A stretch of DNA of 64,000 nt. Source: Spirodela intermedia. Lineage: Eukaryota; Streptophyta; Magnoliopsida; Alismatales; Araceae. Below, one piece after another: positions 15,301 to 25,519 of the stretch (position 1 is its first letter; every line of letters starts with the position of its first letter). The position numbers and the translations under genes are program-made. A model generated the notes under the pieces. It made no database searches, was not told where the DNA came from, and saw nothing but the letters and a program-made list of their open reading frames with translations. The stretch covers positions 5,309,001 to 5,373,000 of the forward strand of contig LR746273.1 of NCBI GenBank assembly GCA_902729315.2, read 5' to 3'.

Positions 15301-18300
15301 TAGATACACGGGCTTTGTGTGAAGGTGATAATCTATTATATGACAAAACAATTGCCATAAAATATAATGGTTTTGAGTACATTCTCTTAGCCCCTTTCGA
15401 AGGGCAATAGGTAGGTCTTCATCAATAAGTAAGGTCCTGATCTGGGATGTATCATTTGACTCATCTTGGGAGGATTCTTGAACATGCACAGATTCTGGAG
15501 TATTTCTTTTTTTCTTTGAAATATACTTAGACCAAATCTTCCTCTTTCGAGGTTTATGTTAGGAGTAGATTCAATAATAGGTGGTTCAATGGGAGCCATA
15601 GGGAGGTCTAGTAATGAATCAGTAGTAGGAAGTAAAAAACTTAATTCTGGATCCTCTAATATTTGAATCTTATCATGATGATTTGATGTGTTCTAGTATG
15701 CTTCCTTCTCATTGAAGGTAATATCCCTTGAGATGAAAAAAAAATTGTTGGAGGATAATAACAAAAATATCATTTCTATGTTTGGAAATATCCTACAAAA
15801 ATACATTTTAGAGCTCTAGGATCTAATTTATCTCTATGTTGTTCATGAATAGGAACAAATGTTGTACACCCAAATATTTTAGGTATGAGATTCGTTTTTA
15901 ATAGAATATGAGGATAAAAGAAAGATAACATGTCAATTGAACTTTTAGAATTCAAAGATTTAATTGGTAGACGATTTATAAGGTGGGCAACCATAAAAAC
16001 TCCCTCACCCCAAAAATATTTTGATACATTGTTTTGAATAATGAGAACTCTGGTCATCTCTAACAGATGATCATTTTCTGTTTAGCCACCCCATTTTGTT
16101 GGGGTGTATAGACACATGACGATTCATGTACTATACCTTATTTTTGGAAATAAGAGATTAAGGTATGATTGATGTAATATTTAGTGTTATCAGATCTAAA
16201 CATCTAAATTGTTGTCTCAAACCATGTTTTAATCAAAGAACAGAATTGTACGAGTGCCATACTTATGTTAGATTTATTTTTAAGCAAATAAATCCAAATC
16301 ATTCTTGTACAATCATCAATAAAGGTGATAAACCACCTAACTCCACTTGTGCTAGGTGTTGGTGTAGGCTCCCATACATCGCTATAAACATGGAAAAAAG
16401 ATATTGAACGTTTCATATTATTTTTAGGGAAAGGTATTTTTCAATATTTGGCAAATTCACATACTTCACACTTAAATTCAGAGATATTCAAGTTGTGAAA
16501 CAAAGAAAGAAATCAATTTTTCAGAATCGAAAATGAGGGATGTCTCAATCTTTGATGTTGAAGCTAATTTTTTTCACTATTTGACAGGTTAGGGTTCTTG
16601 AGAATGTTGTTTTGATCTACTGCAATGTTTGATTGGCTTGGAAGCTCCAAATAATAGAGTCAACTCCATTCTCTAGCACATTCAATCGTCCTCCCATACA
16701 TCTTGTCAAAAAATAGATAAATATTAGGATCAAACACAACATTTCCTAGCTCTCATGTAAGTTTGCTAACAAAAATGAGGTTGGTGGTCAACATAGGAAC
16801 ATGAAGTATATTTTTCAAGGTAATATAAGGTGATAGGCAAATGTTTCCTATCCTAGCAATAGTGACTGAGGAGCCAACATCTGTGGTAATTTTTCTATTA
16901 CTTGGACAAGGAGCATAGGTCATATGTTATGTGGCCCCTGAATCGACAATCTAAGGTGAAGATTTACTATTTATTGAGGCATTCAACTAAATAAAAGTTA
17001 GAGACTTACTTGAATAAATAAGTGAACACGGAGCTTGTATTACTTAGGCTTGTGAAACTTCTTTGCAGCTTGTCTATGATTTGAAGAATTTACTTCCTTT
17101 TGTTGGGCAACAAATATATGTGGTTGACTTTCATTCTTTTGTTGTCTCTTGTTTTGTGCCCATTCATAATTTCGAGGCCTCCTATGTAATTTATAACACA
17201 TGTCAATCATGTGCCTTGACTTCTTGCAATATGTACACCATAACTCGTCTCTAAAATCATTGTTAGAAGTCTTCTCTTGTCTTAAAGGTTCACCCCTTGT
17301 TTTGGTACTCTTATTGCCATAATGTTTTTCATTTCTAGCCATATATGCTGAATTTTCCGCATTCTAGGAACCAAGCATTAGGTTCCGACAACTTTCTTCT
17401 CCTCTCACCAGGAAGATTACTTCATTGAGAGGAGGTAATTTCTCTCTTCCTAAGATCTGAATTCTGATTAGATCATATTTAGAGTTCAGTCCCACAAGAT
17501 AGTTATACATTCTATCCCTTTCTGTTTCCTCTCTATACAAAGCTGCATCAAATGAATCTCTCATATCAACAATTTTATATTGATCAAATTCTTGCCATAA
17601 TATTCTTACTTCATGAGTGTATTATGTCACTGATTTTTCCCCTTGCCTCATGGTCATCATCTTTAACTTTAATTCATAAAGATGTGCAGCATCTCTTGCT
17701 CTTGAATGTCTGATATAAATTTTTCAAAATTGCTATAGCTGTAAGAAGATACAAACATGTTCTACAGATCTCAGGAACCATGATTGTCCACATCCAACCC
17801 ACAATTTTTAAGTCTTTTTGATCCCATGCTTCAAATCCCGGATCTCCAACCTTCATGCTTGGATGAGCTAAATGATTAGCCATTCCGCATTCTTTAAGAA
17901 CAACTCGAATTTGCTGAGACCATCCAAAGTAATCCCTATCATCTAGATGATCTGTTTATGATATAATTGGCAAATCTCCATAGATCTGACTAGGTTCCAC
18001 CCTCACAAATTGGGATTGTTCTTGTTCTGCCATAGAAGTCACTCCACACATTCTTTAGAACTCAAGAATTAGGTATGTTTGTTTTAGAAAGGAGTCAATC
18101 TACAAATCAGACATGAATCCACAGTTCGTATTTTGTAGGTCAATAGCACTAGATTCTCACCTAGATAGTGAAGAATCAGCGAACTAGGGACTTGTTCTAA
18201 CAAGTTATGAAAAAATATGTTTTCTCATGAAAATAAGAAACTGTTGTTCAAGAAGAACTCAAAAGATCAGAGGAGACTTAAACTGTTCACACTTGTGCTC

Positions 18301-21300
18301 TGATACCATGTTAGAAATCGTGTTGGGCATTGATCATCTCTAAATGCTTCCCTTCCTATCTTTTTGTGCCAGTAGTGAACACGAGAGAGAGACACGAAAA
18401 AGAAGAAGGCTAAAGCCCTAAATTTCATCACACACTAATGCTTACATGCTGGTTGGTATTTTACACCGACCAGCTGTTATGAAATGAGAGAAGGTAAGCT
18501 GGTCCAATTCAATTTGAACCGGTTCAGTCTATTGTTTTATTACAAGGTACGATGGACAGGAAAATAAAGGTCTAAAACAATAAATGGAAAAAGTATTTCT
18601 AACAAATCTCCATCCTTTTGTGTTAAGTATTGACATTTTATGCTGTGTTGATGTTTCTATAATAGGTGCTTCGAGGGTCGACCAAAAAATTAGTTATATC
18701 TTCATCCTCAAATTCATTATTCATTACTATCAACTCCTAAGTTACAAGAACTGGCACCTAAGACAACCCTGTCTAGTGCCAAATCTTAGTTGCCGTCGAT
18801 CCTTGTCTATTTTCTGTTTAATTTCAAGTGTCAACTTTTAGTTACTATCACTCAAAATTTCTTAGTTTTAACATGATATATTTTCTAAACATTTATGGCT
18901 CATCAAAATGATTTAAGGATTCAGTGTTTAAACTCAGCATCCTCACTCTTTTATAGTGACACAAACTTTATGAAACATTCAACCTTCTCTGGTATTTTTC
19001 TTAATTAAGAAGACAACCAAGAAAATTTTCAAAATAAAATCTCATGGAAAAGATAACTCAACTCAATACTCAACTCTCTCTGCAAAGTTCATCTAAGACC
19101 ATCTAAATTTGCCAATCTTCATCTCGGTCACATATTGCTGCTCAGGAAATCGCCAAATACCATGAAGAATTTTCTTCATAATGAAAATTAACATCATGGC
19201 ATGGGAAAAAGTTGGCTTAAAAAGAAGAGGGCTCTCCCAACCATTGCTAGGGGTGATGAGGAAGGCTCAAGATTAAGAAGACATGGAGGATAGGATGGTG
19301 TGGGTTGAGTGGATACAATGTTTCATTTATTCTTGTTTCTAGATCAGAGGTATTGCATCTCATGGAGGGTATCCTCAGTGTATATGTTTGCATGTTTTAC
19401 AAGCATGCCATAAGGTAGGCTGACAATATAAAAGGGTGATTTCATAATAAAAAGTAAAAAAAAACATTCAAATTGACATTTTTGCTAATCCGAATACAAT
19501 GTATAGTATAATTTACAAGTGTACGCACAAAAATATACCTAGTCAAAATAAAAGAATTTATATTTGAAGAGTGAAAAAACAATTATGATAGCCATAAGAA
19601 ACTAAAAGGCAAGAAAATATGAGTGTAAATGTAATGATCTAACGTTAAAAAAGGATATATACGTCTAAAACTGTTAAATTTTTTGATCCTAGACCTGACA
19701 CATGCAGGTCACCAGTTCAACTCACACACTTTGATCCAACTCGATGCTAGTGTTTACGAGTCAGTGCTGTAGTAATTATCTAATGGTTGCTGTGGTGATG
19801 GCATGAATCTAACAAATGGATAAAGAGAAAAATCAGGAACACCAAATGTGATTACAATTAATTAAGTCAGAAAACCTTTCAATGTGACTAAAATTAATTA
19901 AGTTTTATAAAGGTTTCAAGCAATCAGGAGACCCTTAAATGTATGAGATTAACTCAGAAGATTTAATGTATGAGCGCTGTACTTCAGTTCAATGAATGAG
20001 AGCATGTAAAATGTGAGATCACACAAAAGAGCTGGAAGTTTATCACCTTCATAGTACGTTCAGAGCTTATTCTAAAATATCGAGATGCCCGTTTTTGAAG
20101 TTCAACTGTACTTAGTGGAAAGGGAGGATACTTCAACTTCTGCTGCTGTTTAACATTCTTGACCTAAAATTTAAAGGTTTCAAACAATCGAAGAACCTAT
20201 AACCAAAGCCAGCAACAAAAAAAATAAGGGTAAAGAGAAGACTTACTGTTGCAATCGGTTGTTCAACACACATCTCATAAATGATAACTGAGCAAGTGTA
20301 ATCAAACAAACGGCCTCGCCTAAATAAAGATTATCTCCATAAGGACAGACCACAGATGGTGAAAATAGAATAAATCTACGAACGGATTAAAAATCATACA
20401 TCCAATTGAAAGCAGCTGTCCCATTGTCAGACATATGAGAACAGTTAATTGTCCAAAATTCTTCAGGCTCGTGTGACTGTATTTCCCAATAACGCTCAAC
20501 AATAAACCCAAGAGTTGGAAACTGCAAAAGGCAAAAAAGAAACTCTCGTATGAGTAGCTAATATCAAAGATAATAAAAAATCAAAGAGAAAGAACCACTT
20601 GGGAAATCCTGACAAAAGTTAGAACCTGACAAGGACCATAACTCAAAACCAAATTCCTGTCCTCGTCTAGAAAATCTAAAACAAATGCATCTTTCAGCAA
20701 CATGGTTTGGAATCTGGTAAAGGAGGCACCAATTCTGAGGTCAATTTCCTGCAGAAAATTTCACAAATCGTCAAGCTATCACTTGGTTAAAACGTAAAAC
20801 TAAATAGGAGGAACCTTTTCGGCCATTAGTAATTTGATGGAAGTGAGGCATCATAATGAAACAGGCACAAAAGTTCTGGAAAATAATGAAACGTCTGAGT
20901 CCAAATTACCTGCCTAGCGTCTACAGCATCCGCCAGTAGTTTATTAGGCCGAACAAGATTCTGCACCGATTGGTGTATCTCCCTGCCATCCAAATCAAAG
21001 GCACTGAATTAGAAAAAAATAAGCATCATAAAATGAGATTGAAAAACTGCACAACTTTACTACCTATCAATAAGTGCAGAGAAACGAGCTCTCCACACGT
21101 CTAGATGGTTGTTAACTGCTGCGCAAACATCTAGCACTTCAAATGCAATGTTCTCGCCTTCTGTGTCACAATCTAACCACAATATAAGCCAGTGACAACT
21201 CCTGGATTCCTCTTCCAATGTTCTTTTGATATCCAATTTGTCCTACATTTTCCACAAGTAAAGATTGTCATGCAAAACGTAAAACTTCCACACTAACAAT

Positions 21301-22081
21301 CCAAAAGAATTTTTGCAAAATTCATCTTAAAACGACCATGAATATAACATGCTTGAACACAAAATAAAAAAATGAGATCGTGCTCAGAGTTTTTCCCTTA
21401 TTAGTAGGAGTTAATGGAAACCTTTGATAAGACAGATTTCACATTCCGAAACTGTCTAATGGCATATCATATTCATGCACAAGATTGTGTCAGCCCACTC
21501 TTGAATGACTTTTCTTCGAATTCCTCACATATGTTAACTGATTCTAATTGAACCACTGCTCACATAAAAAGGCAAAGCAACCAAAAGAGGAAATGAAACA
21601 ATCAGGATTCCTCTTATCAAGTCCCTTTCTTGTGATGAAGATCTTAAGTCAAATGACTTCTTATACTCGAGAATCACCAATTGCGGGCGTAAAGAAGAGA
21701 ACAAAGAATCAAAAACAAACAGCCGAATTGGAGTGACAAAACACAGAAGAAAATAGTAGGGAAGCTAACCTGCGGAACATACTTGCGGACGGGGGCGTTG
21801 TAGAGGTCGGCCGGGTCACAGGAGTGCCACCGGCGGTATCGTTCGTCGAAGTCAAGTTCCATAAGATGGCCAGTGACAGATGTCATCAGCATGTGGCAGG
21901 CCTGCCCGCGGATAGTATAATCAAACTCGAACACTCTGTTGTAGCGGGACCGCCCCTCCCGAGACCTGAATCCTCCGCCGCGCCGAGACAGTATCTCCGC
22001 CACCGACTTGGCCACCGAGGGCTTCTCCGCGACGTTCAGAACCCGGATGGGCCTGCCGCCGCCGCTTCCGCCGGAAAACAT
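3369..22081 (-). CDS. TOP3A: DNA topoisomerase 3-alpha (type IA), N-terminal nine exons; 3' end outside window
   Basis: Type IA topoisomerase of the RTR complex (with a RecQ helicase and RMI1), which dissolves double Holliday junctions in the nucleus. Exons on the minus strand: 22081-21770, 21242-21064, 20982-20910, 20748-20626, 20521-20400, 20319-20247, 20163-20047, 5794-5711, 3548-3369. All borders are GT..AG and the phases agree, giving 421 codons. The TOPRIM fold is visible: [15 protein letters not shown] near residue 17 and the acidic motif [10 protein letters not shown] near 127-136. The catalytic tyrosine is in [13 protein letters not shown] (about Y346, exon 8). Exon 9 carries [20 protein letters not shown], typical of eukaryotic TOP3. 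The start is the first ATG before the TOPRIM motif. Introns are short except intron 7 (20046-5795, about 14.25 kb), which holds two nested retrotransposons, and intron 9, which runs past the window edge. Later domains and any zinc-finger tail are not visible. Confidence 0.93.
5795..7983 (-). other. TOP3A intron 7, segment left of the nested retrotransposons
   Basis: AT-rich intron sequence between exon 8 and the copia insertion. I see no extra exon, no repeat family I recognise and no RNA gene here. The ORFs are short and without similarity to anything I know. Confidence 0.7.
7984..7988. repeat. Target-site duplication (left copy), copia element
   Basis: AATCT lies directly outside the left LTR and is repeated exactly at 18605-18609 outside the right LTR. 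This 5-bp duplication defines the outer borders of the copia insertion. Confidence 0.9.
7989..8271 (-). repeat. 3' LTR of the intron 7 copia element
   Basis: Matches 18309-18604 over its whole length, with a 12-bp gap near position 8113. It begins TGTCAGAAAT and ends ATTTTTGACA, so the ends are near-perfect inverted repeats. Confidence 0.93.
8342..8563 (-). pseudogene. Copia RNase H remnant (outer element)
   Basis: The minus-strand reading contains [14 protein letters not shown] and [18 protein letters not shown], which match the RNase H end of plant copia polyproteins (usual form CDNKAAI and RTKHIEIDCHFIREK). It is separated from its own RT (14443 onward) by the gypsy insertion. Confidence 0.85.
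8608..8612. repeat. Target-site duplication (left copy), gypsy element
   Basis: GTTTC directly precedes the left gypsy LTR and recurs exactly at 14148-14152 after the right LTR. It marks the point where gypsy entered the copia RT/RNase H region. Confidence 0.9.
8613..8981 (+). repeat. 5' LTR of the nested gypsy element
   Basis: 369 bp, aligned end to end with 13779-14147. It ends TTCGTAACA, the inverse of its own start apart from one base. A TATA motif (CTATAAATATAG, 8698-8709) is also present in the right LTR. Confidence 0.93.
9271..9992 (+). pseudogene. Gypsy gag remnant
   Basis: Opens with [20 protein letters not shown], a start typical of chromovirus Gag, then is broken by stops near 9523 and 9673. 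The later part (9684-9992) has the capsid signature [18 protein letters not shown] and [19 protein letters not shown] zinc-knuckle remnant follows in the next frame at about 10246-10290 ([17 protein letters not shown]). Two of its expected cysteines are replaced (C to Y, C to W), so metal binding is lost. Confidence 0.88.
10032..13750 (+). pseudogene. Gypsy pol remnant: protease, RT, RNase H, integrase, chromodomain
   Basis: Protease motif [10 protein letters not shown] (about 10503-10532) survives, but in a shifted frame relative to upstream gag. RT shows [26 protein letters not shown] and the catalytic FFDDILVYS (about 11506-11532), split by stops. RNase H shows [14 protein letters not shown] near 11945. 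Integrase shows an HHCC-type N-terminus ([15 protein letters not shown], 12540-12650), [15 protein letters not shown] near 12780 and [19 protein letters not shown] near 12984. The linker [20 protein letters not shown] (about 13480-13540) leads to the chromodomain. Confidence 0.9.
13779..14147 (+). repeat. 3' LTR of the nested gypsy element
   Basis: Begins TGTTATAAAG and ends TTTGTAATA; same length as the left LTR. By eye about 25 of the first ~190 compared positions differ, so this element is also old, consistent with entry after the copia element. Confidence 0.93.
14443..15100 (-). pseudogene. Copia reverse transcriptase remnant (outer element)
   Basis: The minus strand shows [16 protein letters not shown] (about 14870-14823) and the catalytic YVDDIIVT (about 14735-14712), followed by [18 protein letters not shown]. 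Stops interrupt the frame. The gypsy element entered after the conserved RT core, leaving RNase H on its far side. Confidence 0.9.
15776..16416 (-). pseudogene. Copia integrase remnant (outer element)
   Basis: The minus strand reads [20 protein letters not shown] (about 16340-16280), the first-aspartate region of copia integrases. Further on it reads [16 protein letters not shown] and then [29 protein letters not shown] (in part), the usual C-terminal integrase segment. Several frames are needed, so it is broken. Confidence 0.87.
17040..17883 (-). pseudogene. Copia gag remnant with zinc knuckle (outer element)
   Basis: The minus strand begins [20 protein letters not shown] near 17883 (capsid N-terminal type), continues through [20 protein letters not shown] (about 17500-17440) and reaches a CX2CX4HX4C knuckle, [14 protein letters not shown] (about 17240-17199), with all four ligands kept. 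Stops lie between the segments. Confidence 0.85.
18297..18308 (-). other. Primer-binding site of the copia element
   Basis: The minus strand reads TGGTATCAGAGC directly inside the 5' LTR end. It is complementary to the 3' end of plant initiator tRNA-Met, the usual copia primer. Confidence 0.85.
18309..18604 (-). repeat. 5' LTR of the intron 7 copia element
   Basis: Ends are a perfect 10-bp inverted repeat, TGTTAGAAAT and ATTTCTAACA. The adjoining AATCT (18605-18609) is the right target-site duplication. Confidence 0.93.
18610..20046 (-). other. TOP3A intron 7, segment right of the retrotransposons
   Basis: AT-rich intron DNA from the copia insertion to the donor of exon 7 (GAAG|gtgata at 20047/20046). 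No additional exon, repeat family or RNA gene is apparent to me. Confidence 0.7.
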
Positions 22082-22398
22082 GGCACTGGCTGCGCCCTTC
22101 CCCGTCTGGATTCGCGTTCCCCAGTCACCCGCTAGTACGCGAAGAACAGGAGGAAATGTGGACGCTTCCCGCGCAAAATCTCCATTTCATATTTCTTTTT
22201 TAAGAATCAAATGGTCATATTTGTAAATAATGGAGAATAATGGAGACTATTTTGTCCCATATTGTCGTCATCTTACTCTCTTAATACAGATTTTTAATTT
22301 TTATTATTTAAATATCTAAAAATAAATTATATGACCTCTTAAGTTAAATTGTTTAGAATTATATGCAAGAATGTTAAGGTGGCCATACGACTGCAGGC

Positions 22399-22441
<43 letters not shown>

Positions 22442-25400
22442 AATTAAAGTCTAAATATTTTGTGCTAATAAAAACCATAGTTTCACATTTTTTTTGAATT
22501 TAGGCTTCAGAGTCTACCTTATAAAGGAAAAAATATTTAGTTATTAACAAGGTTTATATTTGTATCCAAAATGTCTTGAAGTCCACTCTTTAGGAACAGG
22601 TATAAGCAACTAGACAATCCAACCCTTTTTCTATGATTCTGCCTACCAAAACTACAACATTGCATTGACATTGGGTGTCCTTGTGACCTCAATCAAACTA
22701 ACACTAGATGTCTCTTACAAGAAATCTTTGTATTACACAACTTATGATGTCTCTAACCCTATTTATATAGGGGTTGACTTGAGGAAGTCTTAGGGGAGAT
22801 TTTAGAGACAAAAAGGATGTTCACAAATATCAAAAAAGGATACATATGCAAATGAAGAAGTCATTAACATTGAAGGAGGATATCAAATTAGAGGCACTTT
22901 TGGCTTATATAAAGAAAGCAATAATTAGTAAGAGAAAGCTATTGTATTATGCTTCCAAGTAGAAGACTGACCATCATCTTAGTGAACTTTTAACTTTCTC
23001 CTATCTAGTTAAGGGAATCCTATCAAATTAGTTTGAATCATGCTACCAAAAACCAATAATGCAAGAATAGAGTTTGTTGAGAAATAGTTGGAGGAGCTAA
23101 GTCAAGATTTTCTCATCTTTCGAAAGGACATCTCCACGATATTTTAACAAATGATAAGAAGACCCCATTGTGAGATCTCAATAATCAAGCAACAACTTTG
23201 AAGATCAATGTCAATAGTTGAATGTCTCTAGGCAATGGTCACAGTTTTATGCAGCTCACCTTGAAGACATGGTTCCAAGCACAACAAGTCAACTTAGGCA
23301 ACTCACTTCCAAGGGGAGGGAGGAAATGTAAGCCTTGACAAAATGGACATATATTCATCATGGTGATCCACATAAGCCAAGTAACTCCCCATTGCCGTAT
23401 ATGTTGTAGTAAGACAGTAAAAAGCTTGAAATGCTCATTTCAACAATCAAGTTTTGAGGGATGAGTTTTCTATGTGGAGTTATATTTTTTATATTTATAA
23501 ACTTACATTGGTTGATAACTTCACCACTATCAACCTTAACCTTGAATCGTACAAATAAATACAGACTGATTAACTTTTCAATAAATTCTTCCAAAGGTTC
23601 ATGCTGATTTCTTTTATAATATATTTATTTAAAATTTAAACTACTAAATGCGCATGGAACACTTAGGTGGTCAACACCCTCCTTCACTCTCCTCACCTAA
23701 AAAAAAATAAAGAAGACTTTCATAAGTCATTGGGTATTAACTAATAGAGTGGTAGTGAACACAATTATTCATTAGCCCTCATCCACTAACTTTCGAGCAT
23801 TAAGAGGCTTTTTAGACTAACTAAATATTATTGACAATTCATCACAAACTACGAGACACTTGTGTGGCCTCTCACACAATAACTTAAAAAGTATATCTTA
23901 TGTTGGGGGCTTCAGATAAAAATGGCATTCTAACAATTCAAAATCATCCCTATTTCAGCACCAACATCTTTTCTTTCAAATGTTTCTTTGAACATTGAAT
24001 TAGAAGTTGATGCTTTTGAAAAGATGCTGAAGTAGTCCTCAGTCAGAAAAAAAATGGTGATCATATGTTGCAACCAAGCTCTCTCCTTTGTTCATGAACT
24101 ACAGTAACTCCATCAATGAAACTACCAATTGAGACAATTTTACAAATGAATTTGTGGCAGTAAGTGGTTAAGCCTAATCAATATTTTAGCTCCATATCTC
24201 ATGAGATGTTGGACATTCATCTATGGCCTAGATCTTGTTACCATCCACTCATCCTTTATACCTACCCATCATGTTACCAAGGAAAATTTTTGGCACAACT
24301 TCCTAAAACTCCTGTAGTAGGTGTGTGATTTCTAGGAGTCGCCTCTGTCCCCGTCTATTTGTGTTACCCCTTCTACGGTGATGACACTTATAGTGCCTAC
24401 CGCCAACGTCATCATCTATTGCATCCCAACCTCTCTATTTATCTCCCACAAGATAATCATACAAGTCTTCTCGACATGTCTGATGCTATCATGAAATCAT
24501 TCGAAGATCTGTTCAAATGCTTATCACCCTTGACATGAAATAAGAAAACTCATCTCTTCCAAATAACACTCTATCGTTGTGTGAGAAAACATATGTTAGC
24601 ACTGAAATTACAGTGAACCAAAATCATTCAGAGATACAGCTAAATATCCATCACCTTTGACATTCTATTGCAGTGTGAAAAGACACATGCTATCTCTCGA
24701 ATAGGGAGGAAGTTGAGGTCAGAGATGATCATCATCTTGAAGGCAAAAGAAATCTACCTGCTCTTCTGACAGCCCCACCATGTAAGGGTGCATAACTCTG
24801 AGTTCACAACCTTGATGGGGTGTCTCTTCATGCTAGCTCCTATTTTAGTCAGGTTGCCTCTCACATGGAGAGTAAGCTATCGTGTAGCCACCATATATAC
24901 CTTACAATCGATACCAAATTATGATGAAATATGCGGCCAATGCCTCCCATTTTCTTGTAGGCAGACTACTCTCAAGAACTCGAGGGCTTCCATGGCTGCG
25001 GCAAAGCCAGTCATATTCTGATATGATATTACTCAAAAGTGTATCTTACACTAGACCCCTAAACCCCTTTTATATAGAGGTATTGGGCCCCTCCATTCCT
25101 AAATTAAATAATTCGGAACATTATGTATCCCCACCGCTAACATCATCCAAGATCATCACTCGCATGAGCTTGTGCACAGGTTTGCACCCAGTAGATGATC
25201 TCATCAGTACGCAGACCAGACCTTATTGAGATGATACTCATCTACTTACTGTGCCAGCTCCATGCCAACAGGGCTTGGGCTAGAGCGAATCCCCTCCCTT
25301 AGTTGACATTCCGAAATGATTGGGACCAGGCGGGCCGAGCTCTACGCTCATCCACACACCCCAGACTCCAGATGAAACAAGTGCTTGAAGAGTAAATAAA

Positions 25401-25519
25401 CTAAACCACTTTCAGCAGCACAAGAGAGTTGATACGTTCACCAACGTAGGCTGGTGAAGCCTGAAGCAGTGAAAGAAAAAAAAAAATGCAGCTTGGGGAC
25501 GGGCCGAAGTAGCCTCTAC
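22082..25519. other. TOP3A upstream region and TOP3A-GIF intergenic DNA
   Basis: The first ~100 bp upstream of the TOP3A ATG are GC-rich leader; the rest is AT-rich. A (CT)n microsatellite lies at about 22405-22437. Two stretches resemble LTR fragments by composition only: one around 22730-22790 (ctatttatataggggttg) and one around 25060-25090 (ccccttttatatagagg). A purine run followed by TGTAAGCC (about 23310-23335) could be a polypurine-LTR junction. No LTR partner or coding domain was found, so I leave these unclassified. Confidence 0.5.

Larger units (their letters stand above)
7989..18604 (-). mobile_element. Ty1/copia LTR retrotransposon in TOP3A intron 7, interrupted by a gypsy element
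   Basis: A complete but decayed copia element on the minus strand, parallel to TOP3A. It has two LTRs, a 5-bp AATCT duplication, a primer-binding site just inside the right (5') LTR (minus-strand TGGTATCAGAGC, plus 18297-18308) and a polypurine tract (CTTGAGGGTGAG) next to the left (3') LTR. Minus-strand order is gag with zinc knuckle (17883-17040), integrase (16416-15776), RT (about 15100-14443), the gypsy insertion (8613-14147), then RNase H (8563-8342). This is the copia gene order. The coding region has many stops. The LTRs differ at 19 of about 125 positions compared by eye, mostly C/T and G/A changes, so the insertion is old. Confidence 0.95.

Noticed and set aside
7989-18604. The idea that the copia and gypsy domains form one hybrid element
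   Set aside because: Each has its own LTR pair, primer site, strand and target-site duplication, so simple nesting explains the arrangement.
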